From an uncultured Haemophilus sp. (GTDB lineage Bacteria; Pseudomonadota; Gammaproteobacteria; Enterobacterales; Pasteurellaceae), in the NCBI GenBank assembly GCA_902481695.1, contig CABSXY010000100.1, forward strand, positions 1 to 7,107: a DNA stretch of 7,107 bases, in the 5' to 3' direction. Position numbers and translations under genes: made by a program. The notes beneath the pieces were generated by a model. That model saw only the letters and a list, made by a program, of their open reading frames with translations. It had not been told where the DNA came from and did no database searches. Position 1 is the stretch's first letter; each line of letters begins with the position of its first letter. Positions 6,092 to 7,107 of the stretch are shown here, in pieces.

Positions 6092-7107
6092 ATGTTAACT
6101 TCAAATACTTATAATCAACATTTCGCACCATTGAGTGCAGAACAACTTGCCGAAAATGCCACTAAAAAGGTTATTTGTGGTATGTCCGGCGGGGTAGATT
6201 CCTCTGTTTCCGCGTTTATTCTTCAACAGCAAGGCTACCAAGTGGAAGGCCTGTTTATGAAAAACTGGGAAGAAGATGACGATACCGATTATTGTACAGC
6301 CGCAGCGGATCTTGCTGATGCGCAGGCAGTATGCGATAAATTAGGCATTAAACTGCATAAAATCAATTTTGCGGCGGAATATTGGGATAACGTGTTTGAG
6401 CATTTCTTAACGGAATACAAAGCGGGTCGTACACCAAACCCGGATATTCTTTGTAACAAAGAAATTAAATTTAAAGCGTTCTTGGAATATGCGGCAGAAG
6501 ATTTAGGCGCTAACTATATTGCTACCGGCCATTATGTGCGTCGTCGTGGTGCCGATAATCAAGCAGAGCTATTGCGCGGCTTAGATAGCAACAAAGACCA
6601 AAGCTATTTCCTTTACACGTTGAGTAAAAATCAGGTAGGCCAAAGCCTTTTCCCTGTTGGTGAAATTGAAAAGCCGATTGTACGTGCTATTGCTGAAGAT
6701 TTGGGTTTAATTACCGCGAAGAAAAAAGACTCTACGGGAATTTGTTTTATCGGTGAGCGTAAGTTTAAGGATTTCTTAGCACGTTATTTGCCGGCTCAAC
6801 CAGGTGACATCCGTACCGTAGATGGTGAGATTATTGGTCGTCATGAAGGCTTGATGTACCACACCCTGGGGCAGCGTAAAGGACTAGGGATCGGTGGATT
6901 AAAAAATGCCGGTGATGAAGCCTGGTATGTAGTAGATAAAGATGTGGAAAATAATGAATTGATTGTGGCACAAGGCCATGATCATCCACGTTTGTTCTCC
7001 AAAGGCTTAATTGCCAAGCAGCTACATTGGGTGAGTCGCGAACCTGTGCGTGAAGCGTTCCGTTGTACGGTAAAAACTCGTTATCGCCAAACGGATATTG
7101 CTTGTTT
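6092..7107 (+). CDS. mnmA: tRNA-specific 2-thiouridylase, N-terminal part (3' end outside window)
   Basis: Cytoplasmic enzyme that adds sulfur to U34 of tRNAs for Lys, Glu and Gln, using ATP and sulfur relayed from IscS through the Tus proteins. The frame is open to the window end: 338 codons plus two bases, most of a protein of about 380. The ATP-binding PP-loop motif GMSGGVDSS is at residues 30-38. The two catalytic cysteines are Cys121 in PNPDILCNKE and Cys218 in STGICFIGERKF, both offset by 19 from Cys102 and Cys199 of the E. coli enzyme, so the N-terminus is about 19 residues longer. The ATG at 6092 has GGGAGA (6083-6088) as its ribosome binding site; the next ATG, at residue 31, would cut the PP-loop. 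It is a housekeeping gene with no evident link to Na+-NQR. Confidence 0.97.
   Translation, partial: MLTSNTYNQHFAPLSAEQLAENATKKVICGMSGGVDSSVSAFILQQQGYQVEGLFMKNWEEDDDTDYCTAAADLADAQAVCDKLGIKLHKINFAAEYWDNVFEHFLTEYKAGRTPNPDILCNKEIKFKAFLEYAAEDLGANYIATGHYVRRRGADNQAELLRGLDSNKDQSYFLYTLSKNQVGQSLFPVGEIEKPIVRAIAEDLGLITAKKKDSTGICFIGERKFKDFLARYLPAQPGDIRTVDGEIIGRHEGLMYHTLGQRKGLGIGGLKNAGDEAWYVVDKDVENNELIVAQGHDHPRLFSKGLIAKQLHWVSREPVREAFRCTVKTRYRQTDIAC

Noticed and set aside
1..7107. Mobile elements, CRISPR arrays, tRNA or rRNA genes, and tetranucleotide phase-variation repeats
   Set aside because: I looked for these and saw none; genes are packed closely, and the only non-coding stretches are 4046-4177 and 6032-6091.

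Overview
The window is from a Pasteurellaceae chromosome, most likely a Haemophilus or Aggregatibacter relative. The protein sequences are typical of that family, coding DNA is moderately AT-rich, and the Haemophilus-type DNA uptake signal core AAGTGCGGT occurs three times: once in nqrB and as an inverted pair after nqrF. The species cannot be fixed from the sequence alone; H. parainfluenzae-like is a guess. All genes lie on the + strand.

Layout: positions 1-4045 carry the end of nqrB and then complete nqrC, nqrD, nqrE and nqrF, which encode the Na+-translocating NADH:quinone oxidoreductase (Na+-NQR), with overlaps or gaps of 10 bases or fewer. A 132-base intergenic stretch (4046-4177) holds two hairpins: an inverted pair of uptake sequences and a 19-pair RNA stem ending 20 bases before the next gene. 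Next comes a maturation pair: apbE (4178-5218), the FAD:protein FMN transferase, and nqrM (5221-5481), the factor needed for the iron centre of NqrD/NqrE. Four bases later is an unrecognised, more AT-rich gene for a secreted protein of 181 residues (5486-6031), possibly built from two SH3-like repeats. The window ends inside mnmA (6092 onward), the tRNA-uridine 2-thiolase.

How the genes work together: NqrF takes electrons from NADH through FAD and a 2Fe-2S centre. They pass through the intramembrane iron centre held by NqrD and NqrE, then the covalent FMNs of NqrC and NqrB, to quinone, driving Na+ export. ApbE attaches the two FMNs to the SGAT threonines seen in NqrB and NqrC, and NqrM helps assemble the NqrD/E iron centre. 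The block therefore carries an enzyme complex together with its two dedicated assembly factors.

This is mostly a conserved housekeeping region, and I see no clearly new multi-gene system. The parts worth a second look are the nqrF-apbE hairpins, the secreted protein of unknown function with an inverted repeat over its signal-peptide cleavage codons, and an uptake sequence lying on the NqrB flavinylation codon.
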